Shown in pieces: positions 25,282 to 34,376 of a DNA stretch of 44,388 nucleotides; the first letter of the stretch is position 1; the number at the start of each line of letters is the position of its first letter. The stretch is from Caballeronia sp. dw_19 (GTDB lineage: Bacteria; Pseudomonadota; Gammaproteobacteria; Burkholderiales; Burkholderiaceae): contig NZ_JAAVUQ010000052.1 in the NCBI RefSeq assembly GCF_018449515.1, forward strand, positions 1 to 44,388. Reading direction: 5' to 3'. The notes below the pieces were generated by a model. That model saw only the letters and a list, made by a program, of their open reading frames with translations, made no database searches and was not told where the DNA came from. The translations under genes were made by a program, and so were the position numbers.

Positions 25282-25800
25282 ATGAAAGCTTGCCGATTAT
25301 TTTTAGGGGGATCCGTCTCGCTGCTCTTCCTGACGAGCGCGCTATCAAGCTCCGTCCCGTCTGCCGCCAACATCACTGCCGTAACCTCGTTGGCCGGCAC
25401 ATGGAAGCTTCTAGCCGCAGACGTCCAGCATCGTGATGGGTCGCGGACGTCAGACTATGGCGCAGCACCGGAAGGCCTGCTAGTAATCGATGCCCAAGGG
25501 CATTATTCACTCCAGATCTTCAAGTCCGAACGGCCACGTTTTGCCTCAGCGGACAAGCAGGCAGGTACGCCTGCCGAGTATAGAGCGGCGGTCATGGGTT
25601 CAAGTACCCACTTCGGTACCGTTAGCGTCGGCCAGGACGGAAGCACTTTGACCTTTCATATCGAGCGCGCCTCCTTTCCTAACTGGGAAGGGGCGGATCA
25701 GCAGCGGAGGTTCGAGTTAAAAGACGACCAGCTCAGCTACCGCGTGGTGCCTAGACCCAATGGCGATGTGCCTATCTCGGTCTGGCAACGGCTTAAATGA
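25282..25800 (+). CDS. Exported lipocalin-like protein
   Basis: This is a 172-residue protein. The ATG at 25282 gives a proper signal peptide ('ACRLFLGGSVSLLFLTSAL'), while the longer frame from 25216 lacks one. The body begins with 'LAGTWKLLAADV' and has 'DAQGHYSLQIF' and 'GTVSVGQDGSTLTFHIERAS', typical of the lipocalin-like (Lipocalin_5) beta-barrel. It may bind a small hydrophobic ligand in the periplasm. It is probably controlled by the divergent LysR. Confidence 0.85.
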   Translation: MKACRLFLGGSVSLLFLTSALSSSVPSAANITAVTSLAGTWKLLAADVQHRDGSRTSDYGAAPEGLLVIDAQGHYSLQIFKSERPRFASADKQAGTPAEYRAAVMGSSTHFGTVSVGQDGSTLTFHIERASFPNWEGADQQRRFELKDDQLSYRVVPRPNGDVPISVWQRLK

Positions 25801-26490
25801 CGGCAAACCGAACTCGGCCTCCGACGCGGGTGAGTAAGTCAAAATTTGAGTCGGCAAGTGGTTGATGCTCGTTAGCTGATCGTCAACGATCCAGCTCGCT
25901 GTCTCGAACGACGGCTCGTGGTCGATCCCAGTCCGACATTGGTCACGCGATGGGGTTCGCCGTTCATCTATTCGCATCCGGCAGAAGTCGACCCTCAGCG
26001 GCCCGTCGACCCGCCGTGCCGCTAACGGCGGCTTCCGAGGTACAACCGCCACTCGCTTGATTGAGTTGGCCTCTTATGATCGTCCATCTCCGAGAAGACT
26101 TACCGAGTGCCTTCGACTCCGGGCGCGTGTTTCTTAATAGCGTTGTCACTTCTAGCCATCGACTTGACCGCACTACCAATGTCGTTACCGCGTCGCCGAT
26201 GCCCGTTGTCGAACTCCTCGGCGAAGACCGTGACGAGTACACCTACTCCGTCGTGGCCGTCGGTGCAACAGGCTAAACTGCTCCGTCGTGACCCGCAGCG
26301 GAGGTCCCACTGAAGCCGTAGACCTGAATCGAAAGGAATGACACCGCTACTGTCTCGAGGCAATTCGTGAAAGAATCAAGCCTTTCGGTGAATGCCGCAA
26401 CGTGTTGAGCGACACAATGTAACGTTCTGCCAGTGCTATTAGTGATACTTGTGTGCGCGTCGTGCATCAAATTTCGGGCACGAATTCACC
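25801..26490. other. Gene-poor region with a possible remnant ORF
   Basis: About 690 bases with no confident gene. A plus-strand frame from ATG 26076 to 26276 has fairly coding-like third positions ('NSVVTSSHRLDRTTNV' inside) but no ribosome site or recognised family, so it is at most a gene remnant. Near 25985 it holds a copy of the degenerate GAAGTCGACCC element. Confidence 0.35.
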
Positions 26491-26700
26491 TCACATCAGG
26501 AGTTGCCGGCTGAGCCTCAGGATGTCAGAAAGTCCGAATTCCGCGACGTCTGGAATTTTCCGCCCCTTGGAAATCGCAACGCCTGCCGCAATTTTGAACG
26601 CATTGGAGCGCTCGCGAAGTAGCGAAGACAATGCTTCCGTAAGGAGCGCGCGGTCCGTCACTGACAAAGCGTGTGTGAAAATCGATTCTTTGGCTGACAT
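26491..26700 (-). CDS. Small conserved-looking protein
   Basis: This is a 69-residue helical protein with a clear ribosome site (GGGAG) 7 nt before the ATG. It lies 53 nt after the maleylacetate reductase gene on the same strand and may be the last gene of the catabolic operon. It has no membrane segment. The function is unknown. Confidence 0.6.
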   Translation of the reverse strand: MSAKESIFTHALSVTDRALLTEALSSLLRERSNAFKIAAGVAISKGRKIPDVAEFGLSDILRLSRQLLM

Positions 26701-26752
26701 TCGCTTCTCCCAAGGATGGCGTTGCGTTCGGTTTAAGCACTTTCTGTCCGGA

Positions 26753-27814
26753 CTACGCTAGCGGCCTTGCGCCCTCCCATGCCCGCTGCAGCAACGCACG
26801 CAACGGCTCTGCCTCGATCGGTCGGGGATTCCAGTACGGATTCGAAAGTGCTACTTCGCATGCTCGGTCAAGTTCCGCCTCCTTGAGGCCAAGGTCCCGC
26901 AGCGCTGAAGGGACACCTAACTCCCGTTCAAGTTCGAATATCCCGTCGGGGCCGTTCGGAGCATCGAGCGCCCGTGCCACCTTCGCCATCGCGTCGGGGA
27001 CCGCAGCGCTGTTGTATGCCAGCGCGTGCGGAAGCACGATTGCGTGCGTCTCCGCATGCGGCAGGTTAAATGTGCCGCCCAAGGTGTGACAGAGCTTGTG
27101 GTGAATGGCCATCCCGACATTGCCGAGAACCATCCCGCATAGCCAGGCTCCATAAAGACACTCGCTTCTCGATTTCATGTCTCGCGGGCTTTTCTTGATT
27201 CCACGAAGTCCTTTCGCCATAGCACGGATGCCTTCTTCCGCCATCAGCGCCATGACGGGATTTCCGTCTTGAGCGTAAAGTCCCTCAGCCGCATGAGCGA
27301 TAGCGTTCAGGCCACTCACGTAGGAAAGACTCATGGGCAGCCCGACGGTGAGTTCCGGGTCGTACAACACCGTGCGCGGCAGCACACGGGCATCGCGGCC
27401 GGTGCGCTTCTGGCCGCCTTCCGTGATGCCGTAAATCGGCGTCATTTCCGACCCCGCATACGTTGTCGGGATCGCGATGATCGGCAGCGACGATTCAAGC
27501 GCAATCGCCTTGCCGAGCCCGATGGTCGAGCCTCCTCCGATTGCGACAGCACAATCGGCGTTTGCCGCCTTCGCATGCTCGCGAGCCCGACGAGCATTCT
27601 CGACTGGCACATGCATCTGCGCACCATCGAAAACCCCCGCACTTGTCGGGCCAAGCAATGCTGATACAACTTCCGCCTGCTCCCGCTGCTCTGGCGTGCA
27701 GAGCACGAGCGCACGACGCGCGCCAATCGCGTCGACCTCATTTTGAACCAGCTTCAGACTGCCTGCGCCGAAGACGACCCGCGCTGCATGAGTGGTGTAT
27801 GTGAAGTCGTACAT
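26753..27814 (-). CDS. Maleylacetate reductase
   Basis: This is a 353-residue iron-type alcohol dehydrogenase-fold enzyme of the maleylacetate reductase group, which reduces maleylacetate to 3-oxoadipate with NAD(P)H. It has the NAD-binding 'AIGGGSTIGLGKAIAL', 'IPTTYAGSEMTPIYG', 'LNAIAHAAEGLY' and 'GMAIHHKLCHTLGGTFN', all characteristic of the family. AGGTGG precedes the ATG. The intradiol dioxygenase at the other end of the operon would make maleylacetate from hydroxyquinol, so these two enzymes form the lower pathway leading to 3-oxoadipate and the TCA cycle. Confidence 0.95.
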   Translation of the reverse strand: MYDFTYTTHAARVVFGAGSLKLVQNEVDAIGARRALVLCTPEQREQAEVVSALLGPTSAGVFDGAQMHVPVENARRAREHAKAANADCAVAIGGGSTIGLGKAIALESSLPIIAIPTTYAGSEMTPIYGITEGGQKRTGRDARVLPRTVLYDPELTVGLPMSLSYVSGLNAIAHAAEGLYAQDGNPVMALMAEEGIRAMAKGLRGIKKSPRDMKSRSECLYGAWLCGMVLGNVGMAIHHKLCHTLGGTFNLPHAETHAIVLPHALAYNSAAVPDAMAKVARALDAPNGPDGIFELERELGVPSALRDLGLKEAELDRACEVALSNPYWNPRPIEAEPLRALLQRAWEGARPLA

Positions 27815-27855
27815 AGCTCGCTACCACCTTTCAGATGTGCCGTTTTTGAACGGTA

Positions 27856-28152
27856 TTAGAGATAGTCGACCTGGTGCCGCGCAATACGGCAATCACCAAG
27901 TTCTTGTTTGACCCGAACGTGTTCCGGGTGGGTCGCGTAGGCCTCCAGTGACTCACGGCTTTCGAACTCGGTATAGAGGACGACATCGCACGCATAGTCG
28001 ACCTTGCTCACATCCATGCCAACCTCGAGCCGGTTCATGCCGGGAATCTTTCCGGACAGTCCTTCGAATCGGCTTTTGACGAACAGCGCCATCTCCTGCT
28101 TTTGCTGAGGCGTATCGCCGCGAACGTCCCACATCACGATGTGTTTAATCAT
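27856..28152 (-). CDS. Dabb-domain protein (stress-responsive alpha-beta barrel)
   Basis: This is a 98-residue dimeric ferredoxin-like protein of the Dabb family ('MIKHIVMWDVRGD' start and 'VVLYTEFESRESLEAYATHPEH'). A longer frame starts at 28245, but homology begins at the ATG at 28152. Dabb proteins often sit in aromatic degradation operons and a few are cyclases or isomerases, so it may catalyse a dehydration or tautomerisation step here. It lies between the permease and maleylacetate reductase genes on the same strand. Confidence 0.88.
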   Translation of the reverse strand: MIKHIVMWDVRGDTPQQKQEMALFVKSRFEGLSGKIPGMNRLEVGMDVSKVDYACDVVLYTEFESRESLEAYATHPEHVRVKQELGDCRIARHQVDYL

Positions 28153-28245
28153 TTGATTCCATTCCTTTGCGACTGGTAAGGACAAAAGCGAGTGGCGTAC
28201 GTTGAAGAGAATCCTGTATGCCGCGGCGGTCACGGCAAACATCAT

Positions 28246-29454
28246 TTAAGCCTTGTTCTTGTTGTACACATCGACGAACACCGCGGCCAGCAGGACAAGG
28301 CCCTTGATTACCTGCTGGTAGTCAACGCCGATACCCATAATCGACATGCCGTTGTTCATCACACCCATAATGAAAGCACCGACGACGGCTCCCATCACCT
28401 TGCCAACGCCGCCGGAGGCAGATGCACCACCAATGAAACATGCCGCAATCACATCCAGTTCGAAGCCAGTTCCGGCCCTCGGCGTACCGCTGTTAAGGCG
28501 CGCGGCGAAGATAAGCCCCGCGAGTGCGGCAAGAACCCCCATGTTCACAAAGGCGAAGAAGCTCACGCGCTGAATATTGACGCCAGAAAGCATGGCTGCC
28601 TTCGCGTTGCCCCCCACCGCATAGACCCGCCGGCCAATCGTTGTCCGGTTCATCAGGAATGTGTACGCGCCAATCAGCACGCCCATGATGATGAGAACAG
28701 TCGGCAAGCCGCGATAAGAGGCGAGCAAGTAACAGAGGAAGACAATCAGGCCGGTCAGGATGACGTTCTTGACGACGAACATCGAGAACGAGCCGCTGTC
28801 CATTTCATGCTTCGCGGCACTGGCACGTTGGCGAAGTTCGACGATGAAGAAGAGTGCCCCCACAAGAACGCCCAGCAAAATCGACGTGATGTGAATGCGC
28901 TGACCGTGGAACACGTCTGGCAGGAACCCAGAGCTCACCGCGGCGAACGCATCAGGAAATGGACCGATGGATTGCCCTTGGAGAACAAGGTTGGTGAGCC
29001 CGCGGAAAACGAGCATCCCAGCAAGCGTCACGATGAACGACGGCATCTTCCAGAACGCAACCCAGTAGCCCTGCGCGGCCCCAATGAGTGCCCCTGCGAC
29101 AATACAGATGATTGTCGCGAGGATGTAGTTGACGTTGAACTGCACCATCAGGAGCGCTGCCAATGCGCCCACGAGGCCTGCGGTCGAGCCAACGGAGAGG
29201 TCAATGTGGCCGGCTACGATGACCATCAGCATACCCAACGCCATGATGACGATGTAGCTGTTCTGAAGAACAAGATTCGTCAGATTGAGCGGCTGCATCA
29301 GAACGCCGCTGGTCGACACCTGGAAGAACGCCATGATGACGACGAGGGAAAGGAGCAAACCGTATTCGCGCGCGCCGCGCTTAATTGACTTCATGAATTC
29401 GCTATGCCGGACTTCAGAGCCTTGAGGCGCGGTCGGGGACAGTACTTTACGCAT
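28246..29454 (-). CDS. Sugar ABC transporter permease (MmsB/XylH type)
   Basis: This is a 402-residue inner-membrane permease with about ten hydrophobic helices, of the BPD_transp_2 family that imports monosaccharides. It has 'AGHIDLSVGSTAGLVGALAA' and 'FIGGASASGGVGKV', as in MmsB, XylH and GguB. The ATG follows the ATPase stop with no gap (TAAATG), and GGAG lies 8 nt before it, so translation is coupled. With the ATPase and ChvE-like binding protein it makes a complete carbohydrate importer. The substrate is discussed in the findings. Confidence 0.95.
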   Translation of the reverse strand: MRKVLSPTAPQGSEVRHSEFMKSIKRGAREYGLLLSLVVIMAFFQVSTSGVLMQPLNLTNLVLQNSYIVIMALGMLMVIVAGHIDLSVGSTAGLVGALAALLMVQFNVNYILATIICIVAGALIGAAQGYWVAFWKMPSFIVTLAGMLVFRGLTNLVLQGQSIGPFPDAFAAVSSGFLPDVFHGQRIHITSILLGVLVGALFFIVELRQRASAAKHEMDSGSFSMFVVKNVILTGLIVFLCYLLASYRGLPTVLIIMGVLIGAYTFLMNRTTIGRRVYAVGGNAKAAMLSGVNIQRVSFFAFVNMGVLAALAGLIFAARLNSGTPRAGTGFELDVIAACFIGGASASGGVGKVMGAVVGAFIMGVMNNGMSIMGIGVDYQQVIKGLVLLAAVFVDVYNKNKA

Positions 29455-30984
29455 TTAGATATCTCCATTTCGCATGATTGCCCGCATGATTTTTTCCTGT
29501 GTAGCCTCTTGCGCAGTGAACTCCCCGACGAAGCGGCCTTCATTCATCACGTACACGCGGTCACACATGCCCAGAAGCTCGGGCATCTCAGACGAAATCA
29601 TGACGACACACTTACCAGCCCCAACCACCTGATTGATAATGCTGTAAATCTCGTATTTCGCTCCCACATCAATTCCGCGGGTCGGCTCGTCCAGGATGAG
29701 TACATCCGGATTCGAAAATAGCCATTTGCTCAAAACGACTTTCTGCTGATTACCGCCAGACAGATTCCCGACAACGTGCATTACCCCCTGGCTACGAATG
29801 CGTAGCTTCTTGAGGAAGTCGGTGGCAACCGCAACGTCCTCGTGCTCGTTGACGACGCCAAATTTCGATACACCGCCCAAATTCGCCAACGAAATGTTCC
29901 GCTGGATGTTGTCGTCAAGGAGCAACCCATTGCCTTTCCGGTCTTCCGTGACATACGCCAGTCCACACTTGATAGCCTTCTGCACGGTTGACACGTCTAC
30001 CGGCTTGCCCTTCATCAGCACTGTCCCGGAGATGTCCTGTCCGTACGTGCGGCCGAAGATGCTCATCGCTAGCTCTGTGCGCCCGGAACCCATCAGCCCG
30101 GCGATACCGACAATTTCGCCACGGCGTGCCGTGAGGTTGACGCCCTTGATGACGGCTCGGTCTCGCTGGGTCGGATGTTGAACGCGCCAGTCGCGTACCT
30201 CAAAGACCACTTCGCCGATCTCCGGTGTCCGCTTGGGATAACGGTCCGACATTTCACGGCCAACCATGGCCTTGATGATTCGGTCTTCACTGATCGTCTC
30301 TGCGTTGCAGTCGAGTGCGTCCACCGTCGAGCCATCGCGAATGACAGTGATTGAATCCGCGACCCTCGAAATCTCGTTCAGCTTGTGCGAAATAATGATT
30401 GATGTCACACCACGTTCCTGCAATTCCAGGAGCAGGGTTAGAAGCGTGTCGCTATCCTTGTCGTTCAGGCTCGCCGTGGGTTCGTCCAATATCAAAAGTC
30501 GGACTTCTTTCGATAGTGCCTTCGCGATTTCTACGAGTTGCTGCTTGCCAATGCCGAGCGTTCCAATGAGCGTATTGGGTGGGTCTGAAAGTCCTACTCT
30601 CGCCAGCAACTCCTTCGCCTTGGCGAACGACGACTGCCAGTCGATGACGCCTCGTTTTGACTGCTCGTTGCCTAAAAAGATATTCTCGGTTACGGACAAC
30701 ATCGGAACCATTGCCAGTTCCTGGTGGATGATGATGATGCCAACGGCCTCGCTGTCATGGATGCCGGCGAATTGCCGCTGGTCTCCGTCGTAGACCACCT
30801 CACCGTCGTATGAACCGTGCGGATAGACGCCGCTCAAAATCTTCATCAACGTAGATTTGCCGGCGCCGTTCTCGCCGCAAATGGCATGGATTTCGCCCCT
30901 TCGCACTTTCAGATTGACGTTATTCAGCGCTTTAACTGCTCCAAAGCTCTTCTGAATCCCGCGCATCTCCAAAATAGTTTCCAT
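29455..30984 (-). CDS. Sugar ABC transporter ATPase, duplicated (MmsA/XylG type)
   Basis: This is a 509-residue ATPase with two fused nucleotide-binding domains, the standard layout of the CUT2 monosaccharide family. The first has 'CGENGAGKSTLMKILSG' and 'LLILDEPTASL', and the second has a degenerate P-loop ('AGLMGSGRTELAMSIFG') with 'LSGGNQQKVVLSKWL' and 'VLILDEPTRGIDVGAK'. AAGGA lies before the ATG. It energises the adjacent permease. Confidence 0.96.
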   Translation of the reverse strand: METILEMRGIQKSFGAVKALNNVNLKVRRGEIHAICGENGAGKSTLMKILSGVYPHGSYDGEVVYDGDQRQFAGIHDSEAVGIIIIHQELAMVPMLSVTENIFLGNEQSKRGVIDWQSSFAKAKELLARVGLSDPPNTLIGTLGIGKQQLVEIAKALSKEVRLLILDEPTASLNDKDSDTLLTLLLELQERGVTSIIISHKLNEISRVADSITVIRDGSTVDALDCNAETISEDRIIKAMVGREMSDRYPKRTPEIGEVVFEVRDWRVQHPTQRDRAVIKGVNLTARRGEIVGIAGLMGSGRTELAMSIFGRTYGQDISGTVLMKGKPVDVSTVQKAIKCGLAYVTEDRKGNGLLLDDNIQRNISLANLGGVSKFGVVNEHEDVAVATDFLKKLRIRSQGVMHVVGNLSGGNQQKVVLSKWLFSNPDVLILDEPTRGIDVGAKYEIYSIINQVVGAGKCVVMISSEMPELLGMCDRVYVMNEGRFVGEFTAQEATQEKIMRAIMRNGDI

Positions 30985-31073
30985 CGTGGATTCCTTCGTT
31001 GGCTCACGTTATGTGCGCGCCGACGAAGTGCCGGACCGCTTTCACGTGACCCGGCACCGCCGTCTCGACCGTG

Positions 31074-32147
31074 TTACTTCAACTGTGCTTCCGTGTAGTA
31101 CCGGCCCTGAGTCACCAGGATGGTCTTCCAGTTGCTGGCGTCTACGAGAACTGGCTTGACCAGGTAGGTCGGGATGACCTTAACGCCGTTGTTGTAGCTG
31201 GTGGTGTCGTTCACCGGAACGGCTTTTCCCGACAACGCATCGTCGACCATCGTGGCTGCCATACCTGCAAGCTGGCGCGTATCTTTGTAGACCGTTGTGG
31301 CCTGGTCACCACGAATGATTGCCTTGACGTTCTGCATCTCGGCGTCCTGCCCGGTGATCGCCGGCATCGGTTGCTGCGACGTGCCGTATCCGACGCCCTT
31401 CAGCGATGAGATAACGCCGATTGCGATGCCATCATTTGGGCACAGAACAGCGTCAAGACGCGCATTTCCGTAGTTCGCGCTTAGCAAATTGTCCATGCGT
31501 GATTGAGCAGTCGCACCGTCCCAGTTGTGGGTAGCGACCTTTTCGATGGTGACCTGCTTGCTACGCACGACAAACTTCCCGCTGTCGATATAAGGTTTGA
31601 GCACGGATATGCCACCGTTGTAGACCATGTGTGCATTGTTGTCGTCAATCGAGCCCGCGAAAATCTCGACATTGAAAGGCGTTTTGCTTCCCTTCTTCTG
31701 CCAGACGTCGACAATACTTTGAGCCTGAAGCGCACCGACCTGGAAGTTGTCGAACGTCGCGTTGTAATCGACGTTCTTCGTATCGCGAATCAGACGGTCG
31801 TACGAGATGACCTTGATGTGTCGCTGCGCAGCCAGGTTCAACACATCCGAGAGGGTCTTCCCGTCAATCGGCGCGATGACCAGGGCCTTCTCGCCCTTCG
31901 AAATCATGTTTTCGAGCTGGTTGACCTGCGTCGGAACGTCGTCGTTCGCATACTGGAGGTCGGCGGTGTAACCCTTCTCCTTCAAAGCGGCCACCATGTT
32001 GTTGCCATCCGTAATCCAGCGGGACTGCGTTTTGTTCGGCAGTGTGATGCCAACTACACCCTTGTCCTGGGCATAAGCGGTGCCCGCTACCGACGACATC
32101 GAAACTGATACCGCCATCGTAATGGCAAGGCTTTTGAGGATGCTCAT
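31074..32147 (-). CDS. ChvE-like periplasmic sugar-binding protein
   Basis: This is a 357-residue periplasmic binding protein with a signal peptide (to about residue 26, 'GTAYAQ'). 'VGITLPNKTQSRWITDGNN' and 'YDRLIRDTKNVDYNATFDN' match the multiple-monosaccharide ChvE/XylF branch. AAGGAGA precedes the ATG. In Agrobacterium, ChvE binds several aldoses, so broad pyranose or cyclitol recognition is plausible here. Two hairpins lie just upstream of its ribosome site. Confidence 0.94.
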   Translation of the reverse strand: MSILKSLAITMAVSVSMSSVAGTAYAQDKGVVGITLPNKTQSRWITDGNNMVAALKEKGYTADLQYANDDVPTQVNQLENMISKGEKALVIAPIDGKTLSDVLNLAAQRHIKVISYDRLIRDTKNVDYNATFDNFQVGALQAQSIVDVWQKKGSKTPFNVEIFAGSIDDNNAHMVYNGGISVLKPYIDSGKFVVRSKQVTIEKVATHNWDGATAQSRMDNLLSANYGNARLDAVLCPNDGIAIGVISSLKGVGYGTSQQPMPAITGQDAEMQNVKAIIRGDQATTVYKDTRQLAGMAATMVDDALSGKAVPVNDTTSYNNGVKVIPTYLVKPVLVDASNWKTILVTQGRYYTEAQLK

Positions 32148-32182
32148 CTTTGTCTCCTTGATAGGACTACGAATTAGGTAAC

Positions 32183-32235
32183 CGACTTTTTAGTCGATTT
32201 TCCCGTGGCCGTTGATACCGGGATGGTATCAACGG
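32183..32235 (-). promoter_or_regulatory. Two hairpins between dehydrogenase and binding-protein genes
   Basis: In the gap after the Gfo/Idh gene there is a perfect 11-bp stem, CCGTTGATACC/GGTATCAACGG with a 5-nt loop (32209-32235), and a smaller CGACT/AGTCG stem with a TTTT loop (about 32183-32196). These sit between operon halves. They could be partial terminators, RNase-processing stabilisers that boost the binding-protein mRNA, or an attenuator. Confidence 0.55.
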
Positions 32236-32244
32236 CTGGTCTTG

Positions 32245-33333
32245 TCACTCGATGAATATTTCCGCACCCGCCTTCTGCGACGACGCGAACATGGCTTCAA
32301 TGACCCTGTTGATGTTGTAGGCTTGGGTCGCTGAGACAACCGACGGCGTGCCGTTGCGCAGTGCGTCGACGAAAGCGGTTGATTCGCGGTCGAAATAGAC
32401 GGGATTGCCGATTTCAGCGATTTCGGGCGAATACTCTGTTTTCTTCGTCGCCCAGATTTCCGGGAAGCTGGTTTCCCGCCACTCGGTCCACCCCTTCGGA
32501 TGAGCACCGCTGCCCGAGTCGTAAATCTTGTAGCTTGAGGGCAGCGAGCGGGAAGACATGATTCCTTCAGTTCCGTACGCGGTGAAGTCCCATGTTTCCG
32601 TCCACGGCAGGACATCCCACGCCATGAAATCCAGGACGACAATCTTGTCCTCGTAATTGAGGACAGCACCTGCTGCATCCTCCCGAGATTCGTCGCCGTG
32701 AAAGTTCTGGAATTTGGTTATACGGGCGTTGACCGAACGCGGCACGCCGAAGTGAAAAAGGATACGGTCTACCGTGTGACAACCGATGACGAACACGGCG
32801 CCACCAATGTCGCCTGGCTGCGTCATATGCGCGGTTGCTGCTTCATTGTGAGAACAGCCTGCGTGAGCGCGCACCTGCACCACCTTGCCAAGGCGTCCTG
32901 CTTGCAGTGCTGCCTGCATGGCATCGATTGATGGTGCGAATCGCCAGCAGTAACCGACCTGCACAAGGCCACCGGTGCGCTCTACCGCATCGACGATTCG
33001 CTTTGCATCTTGCGAGCTGCGGCCAGCGGGCTTTTCGACGAGAACCGATTTTCCTGCTTCCAGGGCCTCGATGGTCAGGTCGGCCATCTTCTCGCTCTTC
33101 GAATGCACGAGGACGACATGCACGTTATCGTCAGCGAGGATATCTTCTTTCGAGCGCGCTTGTAAGCCAAGGGCATCCACAAACGGATTAAGCAGCGGGC
33201 TGGCATCCCACGCGCCGAGCATCCTGGCATCGGGGCGACGTTGAATCGCCTTCACCCGACCGGACGTGTGCGGGTGGGTAATGCCAAGGCAAGCAACGCC
33301 GACCGTATCGTTGGCAGCAATTTTTCGTGTCAT
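32245..33333 (-). CDS. Gfo/Idh/MocA-family dehydrogenase
   Basis: This is a 362-residue oxidoreductase with an N-terminal Rossmann domain ('VGVACLGITHPHTSGRV', atypical with a 'HPHTSG' loop) and the 'VLVEKPAGRSS' motif with the conserved EKP lysine. The C-terminal substrate domain has 'GDIGGAVFVIGCHTVDRIL', with the catalytic histidine region. It would oxidise a sugar, cyclitol or glycoside hydroxyl with NAD. AGGAGA precedes the ATG. It lies 24 nt after the IolG-type gene, so the operon has two different dehydrogenases, possibly acting in sequence. Confidence 0.92.
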   Translation of the reverse strand: MTRKIAANDTVGVACLGITHPHTSGRVKAIQRRPDARMLGAWDASPLLNPFVDALGLQARSKEDILADDNVHVVLVHSKSEKMADLTIEALEAGKSVLVEKPAGRSSQDAKRIVDAVERTGGLVQVGYCWRFAPSIDAMQAALQAGRLGKVVQVRAHAGCSHNEAATAHMTQPGDIGGAVFVIGCHTVDRILFHFGVPRSVNARITKFQNFHGDESREDAAGAVLNYEDKIVVLDFMAWDVLPWTETWDFTAYGTEGIMSSRSLPSSYKIYDSGSGAHPKGWTEWRETSFPEIWATKKTEYSPEIAEIGNPVYFDRESTAFVDALRNGTPSVVSATQAYNINRVIEAMFASSQKAGAEIFIE

Positions 33334-33357
33334 GGTCTATCTCCTCTTGAGTCCTGG

Positions 33358-34350
33358 TTACACCTTCACCGATTTGCCGGACATCGCTGACTCAAGCGCG
33401 CAGTCCGCCAGACGCAAAGCCTTCAGGCCATCCTGCACCGAGGTCGGGAAGGCTGATTTTGTACGCAGCGCCTCGACAAACGCCGTCAGCTCCGTCTTGT
33501 ATGCTGTTTCGTACCGCTCCAGGAAGAAGTTGAGAAGAGGTTCGCGAGCATCGGTCGCGCTATCCGTCCAGCGGCGAATTGTCGAAGGCCGAAGATTGTC
33601 CTGCAGCAGCATCCCCTTCGAACCAAACACTTCCATGCGCTGGTCGTAACCATAGACAGCTTCACGGCAGCAATTGATGTGGCATTGCTTTCCGCTTGCC
33701 GTGCGCAGCTGCAGCATCACCGTGTCGAAGTCTGGGACCTCAGAGAGACTCGGTTCGACGAGGCAACTTGCCATCGCCATGACTTCGACCGGCTCTTCGC
33801 CGAGATACCAGCGCGCGAGGTCGAGGTCGTGAATGACCATGTCACGGAAGATTCCGCCGGAATGCTTCACGTACTCTCGGGGAGGCATGCCCGGGTCGCG
33901 ACTCGTAATGACGACCTGGCGGACTTCGCCGACCTCGCCGGCATCAATCGCTTTGCGGAACGCCTGCGACGTCGGGTCAAAGCGGCGGTTGAACGCAAGC
34001 ATCACGCGACCATCTAATCGCTCGACCTCGTTGGCGGCCGCGACGGACTTTGCCATATCAAGGTCGATGGGTTTCTCGCACAGCACGGCCTTGCCTTTGG
34101 CGATCGCGTGAAGCATGAACTGAATGTGCGTGTCGGTGGGCGTGCCGATAACAATTGCGTCGACGTCGTCGCGCTCGATTGCGGCAAGGCAGTCGGTCGC
34201 CGCGTGGCAGCCCAGACGCTTCGCCAGCGACGACGCGGCATCCCCAAACGGGTCAGCGACCACGATGAGCTTTGCATCCGGGTTGGCGGCAACGTTAGCC
34301 GCGTGAATCTTGCCAATGCGGCCCGCACCGAGAACAGCGATTCGAATCAT
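33358..34350 (-). CDS. iolG: Inositol 2-dehydrogenase-type oxidoreductase
   Basis: This is a 330-residue Gfo/Idh/MocA enzyme closest to IolG. It has the Rossmann 'AVLGAGRIGKIHAANV', 'LCEKPIDLDM', 'AFNRRFDPTSQ', 'GGIFRDMVIHDLDLARW' (active-site His/Asp) and 'AVYGYDQRMEVFGSKGM', all hallmark IolG blocks. GGAG lies 6 nt before the ATG at 34350; the longer frame to 34578 overlaps the upstream gene and looks out of frame. It should oxidise myo-inositol or a related cyclitol to an inosose. It sits next to an IolE-like TIM barrel, as iol genes do, but the usual iolD/iolB/iolC partners are absent. Confidence 0.88.
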   Translation of the reverse strand: MIRIAVLGAGRIGKIHAANVAANPDAKLIVVADPFGDAASSLAKRLGCHAATDCLAAIERDDVDAIVIGTPTDTHIQFMLHAIAKGKAVLCEKPIDLDMAKSVAAANEVERLDGRVMLAFNRRFDPTSQAFRKAIDAGEVGEVRQVVITSRDPGMPPREYVKHSGGIFRDMVIHDLDLARWYLGEEPVEVMAMASCLVEPSLSEVPDFDTVMLQLRTASGKQCHINCCREAVYGYDQRMEVFGSKGMLLQDNLRPSTIRRWTDSATDAREPLLNFFLERYETAYKTELTAFVEALRTKSAFPTSVQDGLKALRLADCALESAMSGKSVKV

Positions 34351-34376
34351 GTTTGTCTCCATATATTTCGTTGTGG

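Noticed and set aside
28192..29388. 398-codon open frame on the plus strand
   Set aside because: It is antisense to the sugar permease, extremely rich in His, Arg, Glu and Asp, with no recognisable domain.
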